Positions 33,578-43,010 are shown, counted from the stretch's first letter. The stretch is 64,000 nucleotides of DNA from Nonomuraea sp. NEAU-A123 (GCF_018603905.1 NZ_JAHFZZ010000016.1:186001-250000), one strand, 5' to 3'. Notes: generated from the sequence alone by a model not told the origin. A program made the numbers and translations.

Positions 33578-34791
33578 AGCAGCGCTCCTCCTTCTCGCAG
33601 CCGCGTACGCAGCAGCTCTGTGTCCACCGCCGCGGGCTCCACCCCCGCCTGTACGGCCAGCGCCGCCGCCGTCCCCGCCGCCTGCCCCATCGCCATGCAC
33701 TGCCCCATGGACCGGGCGGAGGCGTGGGCGTCGTGCGTGGCCGACAGAGAGCGCCCGGCCACGATCAGCCCGCCGACCTCGACGGGGAGCAGGCACCGGT
33801 ACGGGATGCCGTAGGTGCCGAAATCGTGGACGTACTCCCAGCGGGTGGCGTCCCCCGAGTCGTGGTCCTCGATGGGCGCGCCGCACCGCGCGATCGTGTC
33901 GGGAAAATCCCTCCCGGCCAACACATCATCAGAAGTCAGGACATATCGTCCCACCAGGCGTCGTGACTCCCGTACGCCGATCCGTACGGACGTGCTCAGC
34001 AGCACGGCCGAGCCGTACCCCGGCACCTTCGCCCGCAGGAAGGCGACATAGTCGCGGACCTGCCGCCGCCCCACCCGCTCGGCCTCGGCCAACTGGACCG
34101 GATCGGTCGGATCGAGGCCGGTCACCCGCGTGAGGTTGGTGTGCACGATCCCGTCGTGCACGGTCCTGTGCACGGACCCCTCGCGCCTCGGCAGGTCGGT
34201 GTCGGCCATCAGCGCGTGCAGCTCCGCCGTGCTGGTGGCGGACAGATCGACCCCGCCGAGCCGGAAGGTGGCCGTCATCGGCTGGAGCCGCATCCCCGGG
34301 CGTTCGAGGGTGGCGCCGGCCCGCCAGGCCACCTCGGCGTCCCCGGTGGCGTCGATCACCACCTGGGCCTTGACCAGGAACCGGCCCGCCACGGTCTCCA
34401 CCACGACGCCGGTGCCGGGCACGAAGTCGCAGACCCTGGCGTGCAGCAGCGCGTCCGGGACCAGCGCGTCCCAGACCAGCTTGAGCTCCTCGGGCTCGTA
34501 GGTCACCCCGGTGCCCGCGCCATAGGTGTTGGGCCGCTCGAAGGCGGCTCCGGCCTCGAAGAGCCGCTCGCACACCTCCCAGCCGACGCCGCCGACGACC
34601 CGCCGCGAGACGGGGCCGGGGGCGTAGAAGCCGTAGAAGGTGTCGAGCACCGCGGCGCCCGTACCGCCGAGGAAGCCCGCCGACTCCACCAGCAGGCACG
34701 ACGCCCCGGAACGCACCGCGGCGACGGCGGCCGCGCACCCGGCGCTGCCTCCGCCCGCGACCACCACGTCGCCTTCCCACAGCACGTTCAT
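33574..34791 (-). CDS. FAD-dependent oxidoreductase (FAD_oxidored family)
   Basis: 405 aa; ATG overlaps the SDR stop by four bases. N-terminal Rossmann motif GDVVVAGGGSAGCAAAVAAV, then the family pattern SAGFLGGTGAAV. Strand-helix KAQVVIDATGDAEVAWRAGA and the C-terminal FAD motif PVEVGGLIVAGRSLSATHDA, then MAMGQAAGTAAALA complete the fold. No Fe-S Cys cluster. Likely oxidises a sugar or sugar acid alcohol, passing electrons to an unknown acceptor. Confidence 0.85.
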   Translation of the reverse strand: MNVLWEGDVVVAGGGSAGCAAAVAAVRSGASCLLVESAGFLGGTGAAVLDTFYGFYAPGPVSRRVVGGVGWEVCERLFEAGAAFERPNTYGAGTGVTYEPEELKLVWDALVPDALLHARVCDFVPGTGVVVETVAGRFLVKAQVVIDATGDAEVAWRAGATLERPGMRLQPMTATFRLGGVDLSATSTAELHALMADTDLPRREGSVHRTVHDGIVHTNLTRVTGLDPTDPVQLAEAERVGRRQVRDYVAFLRAKVPGYGSAVLLSTSVRIGVRESRRLVGRYVLTSDDVLAGRDFPDTIARCGAPIEDHDSGDATRWEYVHDFGTYGIPYRCLLPVEVGGLIVAGRSLSATHDAHASARSMGQCMAMGQAAGTAAALAVQAGVEPAAVDTELLRTRLREGGALL

Positions 34792-35480
34792 CGCAGGTGC
34801 CACCCTCCGTCGACGGGAATGACCGCGCCCGTGGTCCGCCCGGACGACGGCGACAGCAGCCAGAGCACGGCCTGCGCGACCTCCTCCGGCTGGCACGGCC
34901 CGGCGCCGAGCGGCATCAGGGAGGGCAGCTTGGCCTTGACGGACTCGGAGGTCTGGGCGCGGCGGCTCATCGGGGTGGCCACCAGCCCGGCCGAGATCAG
35001 GTTGACGCGTACGCCGTGCGGCGCCGCCTCGCGGGCCGCGGTCCTGATCAGCGGGATCAGCGCGCCCTTGGCGGAGGCGTAGGCCACGGTGCGGAAGTCG
35101 TCGTCGAGCGATGAGCCCAGCGCCGAGCCGATCACCACGATCGAGCCGCCCTCCCGCATCGCCGGGATCGCCGCGCGCAGCAGCCGGAACACCGACTCGT
35201 GGTTGACCCGGTGCACCTCGTGCCACGCCGTGTCGGTGCACTCGACCACGCCGCCGTCGCCGAGCGAGCGGCCCGACATGCCGACCGCGTGCACGACGCC
35301 GGAGATCTGCCCGTGTGCGGCCGTCGCCTGGGCCAGGGCCTTCTCCGCGTGCCCCGGGGCGGTGATGTCTATCCCGCCGGCCAGGTCCACGCCGAAGGCG
35401 GCCCCGCCGGTGGCCTCGACCGCCTCCAGGCAGGCGCGGCCGATGCCGCCGTCCGAGCCGGCCACCAGTACGGCGCTCAT
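34788..35480 (-). CDS. Short-chain dehydrogenase/reductase
   Basis: 230 aa from an ATG at 35480. Cofactor motif AVLVAGSDGGIGRACLEAVE (a TGxxxGIG variant), VVHAVG in place of NNAG, catalytic Ser in GGSIVVIGSALGSSLDD, and the YxxxK pair in TVAYASAKGALIPLIR. C-terminal PVDGGW. NAD(P)-dependent oxidation or reduction of a hydroxyl or keto group, here probably on the operon's sugar intermediate. Four-base overlaps on both sides. Confidence 0.88.
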   Translation of the reverse strand: MSAVLVAGSDGGIGRACLEAVEATGGAAFGVDLAGGIDITAPGHAEKALAQATAAHGQISGVVHAVGMSGRSLGDGGVVECTDTAWHEVHRVNHESVFRLLRAAIPAMREGGSIVVIGSALGSSLDDDFRTVAYASAKGALIPLIRTAAREAAPHGVRVNLISAGLVATPMSRRAQTSESVKAKLPSLMPLGAGPCQPEEVAQAVLWLLSPSSGRTTGAVIPVDGGWHLR

Positions 35481-36241
35481 GGTTTCCTGAGCACGTCGGC
35501 GGCGCGGCGGGCGTGCTCGAGGTAGGCGGCCTCGAACAGCTCCTCGGAGCGCGGGGCGCCGACGAGCTTGGCGCTGGAGATGACCGGTGGGATCCAGCCG
35601 CCCGCGACGAGCAGCTCGGCCGTACGGACCTTGATCTCGTTGACCACGGAGACCGCGGCCAGCGTGCTGCCCGGACCCACCGGCTCGGCCAGCCCGTCCA
35701 CGGAGCACAGCGCGTCACCGACCGGGGTGCACAGGTCGATCACCACGTCGGCGTGGTCGGCGAGCCGGGTCCCGCTGGGATGGCCGGGCTCGACGGCCGT
35801 GGTCTCCCGCATCGACGTCACGGCCACCACGCGCAGTCCCGCCTTGCGCAGTCCCATCGCCATCTCGATCGGCACGGCGTTCAGCCCGCTGACGCTGAAC
35901 ACGATGGCCGCGTCGGTCGGCCGCAGCTCGAAGTTGGCCAGGATGGCGTCGGCGAGCCCTTCGACCCGCTCGATGAACATCGCCTGCCGCATCCCGTTCG
36001 ACCCGGCCACCTGGGTGTAGAACGTCGTCGACAGATCCACGATGGGATGGAAACCGGGATAGGAGCCATAGCGGGGGAACATCTCCTCCACACCCATCCG
36101 CGAATGTCCGGTGCCGAAGGTGTGCACCACGCCCCCGCCGCCGATGGCCGCGGCAGCGATCCGGGCGGCCGCGGCAAGCGACTCCTCCTGTGTTCGCTCG
36201 ATCTCGCCGAGCAACTCCATCGCGCGCCGTATCCATTTCAT
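35477..36241 (-). CDS. SIS-domain protein (sugar isomerase/phosphosugar-binding)
   Basis: 254 aa. Begins KWIRRAMELLGEIERTQEES and carries a SIS (sugar isomerase) domain: GGGVVHTFGTGHSRMGVEEM, AAIVFSVSGLNAVPIEMAMG, LRVVAVTSMRETTAVEPGHP. Members of this UPF0309-like group sit in carbohydrate operons as isomerases or phosphosugar-binding enzymes. Placed between ROK kinase and SDR, it probably acts on the phosphorylated sugar. Overlaps ROK and SDR by four bases each. Confidence 0.87.
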   Translation of the reverse strand: MKWIRRAMELLGEIERTQEESLAAAARIAAAAIGGGGVVHTFGTGHSRMGVEEMFPRYGSYPGFHPIVDLSTTFYTQVAGSNGMRQAMFIERVEGLADAILANFELRPTDAAIVFSVSGLNAVPIEMAMGLRKAGLRVVAVTSMRETTAVEPGHPSGTRLADHADVVIDLCTPVGDALCSVDGLAEPVGPGSTLAAVSVVNEIKVRTAELLVAGGWIPPVISSAKLVGAPRSEELFEAAYLEHARRAADVLRKP

Positions 36242-37092
36242 TCAGATCTCCTCCCATAGAGCGCGGCGCCGATCGCCCCTGCCATCGGGCCGAGTACGGC
36301 AGGTAGCACCGCGATGTCCCCAATAAGCGGACGTCGCCGCTCAAGTTCCGTGTTCAGGGCGGATCGCATGAGATCGAGCGCGCCGGCGACCCCGCCGCCC
36401 ACGACCACCGTGCCGACGCCGAAGAACGCCGCCGCGTCGCCCAGCGCGATGCCGAGCGCCCAGCCGGCTCTGGAGAGCACGCCCTGTGCCCGCCCGTCAC
36501 CCGCCCTGGCGGCCTCGGCGACGGCCTCGGGCGGGCCGGAGCCGAAGGCCCGCACGATGCCGGACGCGCCGGTGAACGTCTCCACGCAACCCCGGTTGCC
36601 GCAGCAGCACACCGGCCCCCAGGGGGCGACCGTGACGTGCCCGATCTCGCCGAGATTGTCGCGAGGGCCGACGAGGATCCCGCCGCGCAGCGCCACCGCT
36701 CCGCCCACCCCGGTCCCGAGCACCGCGAACAGCACGTCGGGCAGCCCGCGAGCCGCCCCCAGGAGCAGCTCCGCGAGCCCGAACGCGCGGGCGTCGTTGA
36801 CCACGCTCACCGGTGTCCCGGTCAGGGCGCCCAGCCGCGAGCCGACCGGATAGCCGTCCCAGTCCCCGGGCGGGTTCGGCACGAACAGCGCGGTCCCGGT
36901 CGCCCTGTCCACGTGGCCGGGCAGCCCGATCCCGATGCTCTCCACGCGCCGGGCGGCCAGCGAGGCCACGAACGTCATCGTCTCGTCAGGGCTCGGCGGC
37001 GTCGGGACGGTGCCCATACTGACCACCTCGTCCTCTTCGAGCAGCACCCATTTGATGTACGTTCCGCCGACGTCGATCCCGAGCCGCGTCAC
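36238..37092 (-). CDS. ROK-family sugar kinase
   Basis: 284 aa from a GTG at 37092 overlapping the GH gene stop. ATP motif 1: RLGIDVGGTYIKWVLLEED. Catalytic Asp region VSVVNDARAFGLAELLLGAA. Motif 2: VLGTGVGGAVALRGGILVG. Zinc-binding ROK signature GHVTVAPWGPVCCCGNRGCV then ETFTGASGI. No N-terminal HTH, so a kinase rather than a repressor. Likely phosphorylates the hexose or amino sugar released by the upstream glycosidase. Confidence 0.9.
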   Translation of the reverse strand: MTRLGIDVGGTYIKWVLLEEDEVVSMGTVPTPPSPDETMTFVASLAARRVESIGIGLPGHVDRATGTALFVPNPPGDWDGYPVGSRLGALTGTPVSVVNDARAFGLAELLLGAARGLPDVLFAVLGTGVGGAVALRGGILVGPRDNLGEIGHVTVAPWGPVCCCGNRGCVETFTGASGIVRAFGSGPPEAVAEAARAGDGRAQGVLSRAGWALGIALGDAAAFFGVGTVVVGGGVAGALDLMRSALNTELERRRPLIGDIAVLPAVLGPMAGAIGAALYGRRSE

Positions 37093-39161
37093 AGCCCGAT
37101 CCTCAGGACCCGCGACTCGAACCCGGCGTCGTCGGGCGCCTTGGCCGGGCGGAACGGCTCGACGCCGAGCAGCCGCAGGTAGGCCAGCAACGGCTGGGAG
37201 TGGCTGTGCAGGTTGGCGACGGGGTACGCCTGCATGGCGACGCCGACTTCCGCCAGGTCCCACGTACGGCCCGGCCGCTCGGTCTCGGGTGCCAGGTAGG
37301 CGTCGGGGCCGGACAGCGTGCCCTCCCATACGTCCGGATAGGCAGCCGTATGGGCGGCCAGGGACATCCGGCGCCACCACTTCCAGCCCAGCTCGGGGAC
37401 GTGCTCGGCGGCGGCCCAGATCAGCGTCATGTTGATCGCGTACCAGATCGTGCCGATCCCGCCGGGACCGTAACCGCCCCGGTCGGGCCAGCGCAGCCGG
37501 GCGCCCAGCGGCGAGTCGGCGGCGGAGGTCCGCTCGATCGTGTGCAACAGCTCCACAGCCCGCTCGGGTGACGCGGCACCGCTCAGAATTGCCCAAGGCT
37601 GCACTTCCAGCCACAGGTCGGACTCTCCGACGACCGCTCCCGGGCCGTACGCGCGGCGGTACCACCGCCCGTTCCACTCGCCCGCCACCAGGTCGCGCAG
37701 CTCCTCGCCGAGCTTGCGGGCCTCGGCCGCGGTCGCGTGGTCGCCGAGCCGCTCGGCCAGGATCGCGTAGCGCGGCAGGACCCAGGCGGCCATGGCCGAG
37801 TTCAGGACCGATTCGCCGTGCGAGATCATCACGTCGCGGGCCACGCCGCTCTCGGTGATGGCCATGTCGTTCCAGTCAGCGTTCAGTATCCGCAGGTGGC
37901 CGTGCTCTCCCCGGCCCACCACGTCGGTGAGGAACCTGAACTGCCGGCGCAGGTTCTCGCCGAGCGGCACCGGCTCGGCCCCGTGGACCGGGTGGTACGG
38001 CACGGCGTCGGCGAAGGCCGCCACGTCGCCCGTCGCGCTCAGGTATTCGGCCGCCAGCCACAGGGCCCACAGGTTCTGGTCCGAGGGGCGGAACAGGTCG
38101 GTCCATGGCTGCTTGTCCGGTCTGAGCGCATAAGGCAGGTCGCCGTCGGGGCCGCCCCAGGCGCAGGTGTTGCGCAGCACGGACAGCGCCAGGTCCGGCT
38201 CGATGTACACCAGCGGCAGCGCGTGCTGGAGCGGGTCGCGCGCGGCGCCGTTGAAGCCGTGCCGGAAGGAGTAGCACGAGCCCTGGTCGAGGGTGTGCCC
38301 GCCGAGCACGCCGTCGGCACAGGCCGCGCCGGTCAGCAGCGCCGCGTGCCACGGGACCTCCCGCTCGGCCTCGGGCGCCCGCGCCGCGACCGCCTTCGGC
38401 AGCCGGTCGCGCAGCGCGGCGATGCTGCCGTCGAACGCCCCCGCCGCCTCGCCCGCCCGGCCGCTCGCCTCGCCGTCCGTCCAGTAGCCGGACGCCGGGA
38501 CTCCGCCGTGCGTCCCGCCGCTGGACGACGGGGCTGCGGTCCCGCCGTCCAGCAGGCCATATCTCAGCTCCAGAAACCGCTCTTCGCCCGCCGCCAGATC
38601 CAGGGGTACGGTCAAGCGGCCGGACCCGGTCCTGGTCCCGCCGATGAGTTCGAGCTCCAGCCCGGGATCCTCGGTCGGCCGCGCACCGGTGATGAGCTCG
38701 ACCCGGGCGGCTCCGGGCGTCCACTCCTCGGTCAGCTCCAGCCGTACCGGCTCGTCGAGCAGGTTGCGCACGCGCAGCCGGATCAGCACCCACGGCCACT
38801 CGCCCTCGGGGCACAGCACCGTACGCTCCAGCGTCATCCGGTCATCGGCGACCCGGACGATCGCGAACGTCGGCCCGAAAATCCGCTCTGATCCCGAAAT
38901 ATCGGTGGAAAGGGTCCCGGCGCGGGTGACGCCCGTGCCCCGGGTGAGCCACAGCAGCCCGGTGTGCTCGTCGAAGAGGTCGCTGAGCCCGTAGTTGTCC
39001 GTGACCAGCGTGATACGCCGGTTCCCGACATGGAGGAAATGCCGGCGGGTGAGCGGATCCAGGACCGGATCCCATTCGGCGCGTGGGTCGCGCTCCTGGT
39101 CCATCGTGTACGAGAAGGCAGGCAGCCCGTACGCCGTGGTCCATTCCCCGAACGCGCTCAT
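37089..39161 (-). CDS. GH94-like glycoside hydrolase/phosphorylase
   Basis: 690 aa from an ATG at 39161. Residues 1-260 are a beta-sandwich (GEWTTAYGLPAFSYTMDQER, GTGVTRAGTLSTDISGSERI) and 290-650 an (alpha/alpha)6 barrel (GAACADGVLGGHTLDQGSCY, SFRHGFNGAARDPLQHALPL). The motif HLRILNADWNDMAITESG resembles the GGDWNDGMN acid catalyst of cellobiose and chitobiose phosphorylases. No signal peptide, so it acts in the cytosol on the imported oligosaccharide. Whether hydrolase or phosphorylase cannot be told; the family link is by layout and the WND motif. Confidence 0.75.
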   Translation of the reverse strand: MSAFGEWTTAYGLPAFSYTMDQERDPRAEWDPVLDPLTRRHFLHVGNRRITLVTDNYGLSDLFDEHTGLLWLTRGTGVTRAGTLSTDISGSERIFGPTFAIVRVADDRMTLERTVLCPEGEWPWVLIRLRVRNLLDEPVRLELTEEWTPGAARVELITGARPTEDPGLELELIGGTRTGSGRLTVPLDLAAGEERFLELRYGLLDGGTAAPSSSGGTHGGVPASGYWTDGEASGRAGEAAGAFDGSIAALRDRLPKAVAARAPEAEREVPWHAALLTGAACADGVLGGHTLDQGSCYSFRHGFNGAARDPLQHALPLVYIEPDLALSVLRNTCAWGGPDGDLPYALRPDKQPWTDLFRPSDQNLWALWLAAEYLSATGDVAAFADAVPYHPVHGAEPVPLGENLRRQFRFLTDVVGRGEHGHLRILNADWNDMAITESGVARDVMISHGESVLNSAMAAWVLPRYAILAERLGDHATAAEARKLGEELRDLVAGEWNGRWYRRAYGPGAVVGESDLWLEVQPWAILSGAASPERAVELLHTIERTSAADSPLGARLRWPDRGGYGPGGIGTIWYAINMTLIWAAAEHVPELGWKWWRRMSLAAHTAAYPDVWEGTLSGPDAYLAPETERPGRTWDLAEVGVAMQAYPVANLHSHSQPLLAYLRLLGVEPFRPAKAPDDAGFESRVLRIGL

Positions 39162-39958
39162 TTCCGTACCCCTCCCAGGGTCAGCCCCGCGACGTAGTAG
39201 CGCTGCAGCAGGAACATCAGCACCAGCGGCGGCACCGCCGTGATCAGGGCCGCGGTGCTGACCAGGCCGATGCTGAAGTCGTACTCCGTCTGGATCTGCG
39301 CGAGCCCCACGGGCAGCGGCCAGAGGCCGGGATCGTTGGCCACGATGAGCGGCCACAGCAGGTTGTCCCACTGCGCGAGGAACTGCAGCAGGAAGAGCGT
39401 GAGCAGCGCGGGCCGCAACAGCGGCGCGGCTATGCGGACGAAGATCCGGAACTCGCTCGCGCCGTCCACCCGCGCCGACAGCAGCAGCTCATGCGGGATG
39501 GCCAGAGCGAACTGACGGACCAGGAACACCCCGAACGCGCTCATCATGAACGGCACGATCATGCCCTGGTAGGAGTTGATCCAGCCCAGCTCCTTGACGA
39601 TGAGGTACATCGGCACCAGCACCACGATCGGCGACAGCGAGAGCGTCCCCACGATGAGCGCGAACAGCACCCCGCTGCCGGGGAATCGGAGCTGCGCGAG
39701 CGCGTACCCGGCGGCCGAGGAGAAGATCACTTCGAGGACGCCGATGCCGAGCGCGAGGATCAGGCTGTTGCGCAGATAGACGGGGAAGTCACCCTGGTTG
39801 AACAGCTGGGAGACGTGCTCGCCCAGTTGGGACACGTCGAAGGCGAACCCGCCAAGATCGGTCGCGTCCGACGCGGACGAGACCGCGAACATCGCGTACA
39901 CCGGCAGCAGCAGGACGGCCACGACCAGCGTCAGCAGCGTGCCACGGACCACCTTCAC
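39158..39958 (-). CDS. Sugar ABC transporter permease (MalG type)
   Basis: 266 aa from a GTG at 39958. Six membrane segments and the EAA loop with the conserved G in LLSARVDGASEFRIFVRIAA, PLLRPALLTLFL. First segment is a typical MalG start (TLLTLVVAVLLLPVYAMFA). Partner of the permease upstream; overlaps both neighbours by four bases. No ATPase gene is in the operon, so a shared MsiK-type ATPase encoded elsewhere is expected. Confidence 0.92.
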   Translation of the reverse strand: MKVVRGTLLTLVVAVLLLPVYAMFAVSSASDATDLGGFAFDVSQLGEHVSQLFNQGDFPVYLRNSLILALGIGVLEVIFSSAAGYALAQLRFPGSGVLFALIVGTLSLSPIVVLVPMYLIVKELGWINSYQGMIVPFMMSAFGVFLVRQFALAIPHELLLSARVDGASEFRIFVRIAAPLLRPALLTLFLLQFLAQWDNLLWPLIVANDPGLWPLPVGLAQIQTEYDFSIGLVSTAALITAVPPLVLMFLLQRYYVAGLTLGGVRK

Positions 39959-40872
39959 CCTTCCTCGCCTCCCCTGAGCACCCTGAACTGCACCAGCGAG
40001 AGCAGCAGCATGGCCACCAGCAGGACCATCGCGATCGCCGAGGCGTAGCCCATGCGCTCGAACCCGAAGCCGGTCGCCCACAGGTAGAGCGGCAGCACCT
40101 CGGTGGCGCCCGCCGGTCCGCCCTTGGTCAGCAGGAAGGCGGGCACGAACGACTGCATCGCCCCGACCACCGCGATGACCAGCACGAACAGCAGCGTGCG
40201 GCGCAGCAGCGGAAGCGTGATGCGGTAGAAGATCCGCACCGGACCGGCGCCGTCGAGCTCGGCCGCCTCGAACACGCTCAGCGGCAGCCCCTGCAACCCC
40301 GCGGTCAGGATGATCACGAACAGTCCGAGGTGCTTCCACGTGGTCATGATCACCAGAGCCCAGAGCGCGAGCCCCTCGTCGGTCAGCCACGGCTTCGGCG
40401 CGGCCCCGACCAGCCCGATCAGCGCGTTCGCCAGGCCCTTCTCGGCGAAGATCACCGACCACACCATCGAGGTGGCCACCAGCGGCATCGCCGCCGGGAT
40501 CATGACCAGGCCGCGGAGGAAGGCGTTGTACCTGCCCGGCTTGCTCAGCGGCACCGCGATCGCCAGGCCGAGCACGATCGACGGGACCACCGACCCGACC
40601 GTGTAGGCGGCGGTGACGCGGGCCGAGTTCCAGAAGCCGGGGTCGCCGAGCATCCTGCGGTAGTTGTCCAGGCCGGTCCATTCGGGCGTCCCGGCCAGGT
40701 CGTAGCTGGTGAAGCTGAGATACACGGCCACGACGAACGGCACGAGCCAGAAGACCAGGAAGTAGACCGCCGCCGGCAGGGCCAGCAGCCCGCCGGTTCG
40801 GGCCTCCGCCCATCGCTGGCCCTTGCCCGAGACCCGGGCGACGGGCGGCACCAGCCGTAAGGACACCGTCAC
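39955..40872 (-). CDS. Sugar ABC transporter permease (MalF type)
   Basis: 305 aa from a GTG at 40872. Hydrophobic segments at residues 28-50, then TVGSVVPSIVLGLAIAVPLS, and so on; EAA loop EAAELDGAGPVRIFYRITLP. MalF/UgpA-like features include SLSFTSYDLAG-type periplasmic start and WTGLDNYRRMLGD. Works with the MalG-type permease and the lipoprotein upstream as an importer. Confidence 0.92.
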   Translation of the reverse strand: MTVSLRLVPPVARVSGKGQRWAEARTGGLLALPAAVYFLVFWLVPFVVAVYLSFTSYDLAGTPEWTGLDNYRRMLGDPGFWNSARVTAAYTVGSVVPSIVLGLAIAVPLSKPGRYNAFLRGLVMIPAAMPLVATSMVWSVIFAEKGLANALIGLVGAAPKPWLTDEGLALWALVIMTTWKHLGLFVIILTAGLQGLPLSVFEAAELDGAGPVRIFYRITLPLLRRTLLFVLVIAVVGAMQSFVPAFLLTKGGPAGATEVLPLYLWATGFGFERMGYASAIAMVLLVAMLLLSLVQFRVLRGGEEG

Positions 40873-42155
40873 AGCGTGATCCGCATCGCCTGGTCGAAGT
40901 CCGCGGCCGCCTGCTCGGGCGTCTTCTTGCCGAAGGCGACCGCGTCGGCGGCGTCGGTCAGCGACTTGGCCATCTCGTTCCACACCGGCGTCTGCGGGCC
41001 GAAGTCGGCGTGCGGGGCGGCGGCCGCCATGATGTCCAGCGCCTTCTGGTCGGCGCCCGTCAGCTTCTCCCAGCCCTTGACCGGCGTGAGCAGGCTGGCG
41101 TCCTTGAGCTGCTTGGCCGCGACGTCCTCGCGCTGGAGGTAGTCGACGAAGTGCCAGGCGGTGTACGGCAGCTTCGACTGCTTGGCCACCGCCCAGCCCC
41201 AGGTGTAGGCGGGGGCGACGGGCTGCCCCCCGTCCCAGCGCGGCAGCGGGGCGATGTCGAAGGCCTTGCCGAACGTCAGCTTGGGGTTCAGCGTGGGGAA
41301 CAGGTCCATCGCGAACAGCCCGGAGACCAGCATGGCCGCCTCCCCGGTGGCGAACAGCCCGAAGCCGGACAGCGGGTTCGACAGCTTCGCGTTGCCCAGG
41401 CTCCCGTAGTAACGCAGCGCCTCGACACCCGCGTCAGTGGCCAGCGTCGCCTTGGCCGCGTCGGCACTGAGTATCCCGCCGCCCTTCCCCTTGACCAGGG
41501 CGAGCAACTGCATCAGCGTCCACTGCGGGTTGCCCAGGATCCACTGCAGGCCCACCTTCTTGCCGTCGGCCGAGGTCAGCCTCTTGCTGTACTCGGCGAC
41601 CTCTTCCCAGGTCGTGGGCGGCTTGTCCGGGTCGAGCCCGGCTTCTATGAACCTGTCCCGGCGGTAGTAGAGGTAGCAGATCGTGTAGTCGATGGGGACG
41701 CCGTAGACCTTGCCCTCGTACGACAGCGAGCCGATCGCGTGCGGGTCGTAGTCCTGGATCAGCGCCTTCTCGTCGGCCACCCCCATGGCCTTGGGGATGA
41801 TCGGGGCGAGCCGGCCCTTGCGCGCGTGGCCGGGGATGGTCCAGCCGCCGATCTTGAACAGGTCGGGCGGCACGTCACCGGCGAAGGCGGTCAGCAGCTT
41901 GGCGTCGAGCTGGGCCACGGGCACGTAGAGCGGGGTGATGTCGACACCGCCGAACTCCTGCATGTATTTGCGCAACAGCGGGGTGAAGACCGCGTCGTAC
42001 GACTTGGTCTGGTGCAGCCAGACGGAGATCTTTCCCCGCGGCACCCCGTCGGCGGGCACGGTGGCCACCGGATCCGCGCCGCAGGCGGCGAGCACGCCGG
42101 ACGCCGTGGCCAGCGCGGCGGTTCTGAGCAGGTTGCGCCGGGTCAACATGGTCAT
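40869..42155 (-). CDS. Sugar-binding lipoprotein of the ABC importer
   Basis: 428 aa from an ATG with CCGGAGG six bases upstream. Twin-arginine-like signal MTMLTRRNLLRTAALATAS ending in a lipobox before Cys25 (VLAAC). Mature part follows cluster D/B binding proteins: ISVWLHQTKSYDAVFTPLLR, FKIGGWTIPGHARKG, WEEVAEYSKRLTSADGK, PAYTWGWAVAKQSKL. First gene of the nine-gene unit, probably exported folded through Tat. The ligand is unknown, likely an oligosaccharide. Confidence 0.92.
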   Translation of the reverse strand: MTMLTRRNLLRTAALATASGVLAACGADPVATVPADGVPRGKISVWLHQTKSYDAVFTPLLRKYMQEFGGVDITPLYVPVAQLDAKLLTAFAGDVPPDLFKIGGWTIPGHARKGRLAPIIPKAMGVADEKALIQDYDPHAIGSLSYEGKVYGVPIDYTICYLYYRRDRFIEAGLDPDKPPTTWEEVAEYSKRLTSADGKKVGLQWILGNPQWTLMQLLALVKGKGGGILSADAAKATLATDAGVEALRYYGSLGNAKLSNPLSGFGLFATGEAAMLVSGLFAMDLFPTLNPKLTFGKAFDIAPLPRWDGGQPVAPAYTWGWAVAKQSKLPYTAWHFVDYLQREDVAAKQLKDASLLTPVKGWEKLTGADQKALDIMAAAAPHADFGPQTPVWNEMAKSLTDAADAVAFGKKTPEQAAADFDQAMRITL

Positions 42156-42229
42156 GCTCAACCTCCGGAAGGCAGGGCTCCGCCACCGACCGCTAGGTGG
42201 CGAGGTGTTGGGGGGTGGTGATGGGCTGG

Positions 42230-42997
42230 TTACTGGCCCATCAGGGCGTTCTTGGCGTCGTTGAGCTCCACGGAGAACACGGCGAAGTCGCCGCGCGCGT
42301 GGCGGATGGTGTATTCGAGCGCGACGCCGCTCTCGGTGCACGTGTTGCGGGCGGTCGCCAGCAGGGCGGCGGCGAGGGGAACCTGCAGCAGCTCGGCGAG
42401 CCGGTAGTCGGCGTTGACCGCCCCGATGGTCTCCCTGCCGCTCGCGGGAGTCAGTCCGTACTTCATGCGCAGCAGGTCGTACAGCGAGCCGGTCAGGTCC
42501 TCGTCGAGGATGCCGGGCAGCAGCTCGGCGGGCAGGTGGGCGCTCTCCAGCATGCAGGGCGCGCCTTCGATCAGCCGCAGCCGCTCGACGAAGACGACCT
42601 GCTGCGCCTCCCGCAGGCCGAGCGCCACGGCGACGTCGGCGCCCGCCGGCTGCAGATGGGCCTTGAGCACCCGCGTCGTCGGCTTGCGGCCGAGCCGCGC
42701 CATCGTCTCGGTGAAGCCGACCGGGCGCGCCCCCAGCTCGGGGGCCACGGCCAGCGGCGCCGTGTAGGTGCCGCTGCCCTGCCTGGCCACCAGCAGGCCC
42801 TCCTGCACCAGGTCGCCGATCGCCCGGCGGGCCGTCGCCCGGCTCACGCCCGCGTAGACCATGAGGTCCTTCTCGGCGGGGATCAGCGTGTCGGGCTCGC
42901 AGTCGCGTATGACCGCCCGCAGGCGCTCGCGTAGCTGGTAGTAGAGCGGCACAGCGGCTGACGGGTCGAGACCCAGCCGACGTTCCCAGTCGGTCAT
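42230..42997 (-). CDS. GntR-family regulator, HutC subfamily
   Basis: 255 aa from an ATG at 42997. DNA-binding part: SAAVPLYYQLRERLRAVIRD, IPAEKDLMVYAGVSRATARR, AIGDLVQEGLLVARQGSGTY. Ligand part (UTRA, residues 90-245): RKPTTRVLKAHLQPAGADVA and YDLLRMKYGLTPASGRETIG, typical for binding sugar phosphates or amino sugars. It is followed after 75 bases by the binding-protein gene. It should regulate the nine-gene operon and, from the shared motif, the M28 and cutinase-like genes. Confidence 0.9.
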   Translation of the reverse strand: MTDWERRLGLDPSAAVPLYYQLRERLRAVIRDCEPDTLIPAEKDLMVYAGVSRATARRAIGDLVQEGLLVARQGSGTYTAPLAVAPELGARPVGFTETMARLGRKPTTRVLKAHLQPAGADVAVALGLREAQQVVFVERLRLIEGAPCMLESAHLPAELLPGILDEDLTGSLYDLLRMKYGLTPASGRETIGAVNADYRLAELLQVPLAAALLATARNTCTESGVALEYTIRHARGDFAVFSVELNDAKNALMGQ

Positions 42998-43010
42998 ACG
43001 CTCACGTCCT

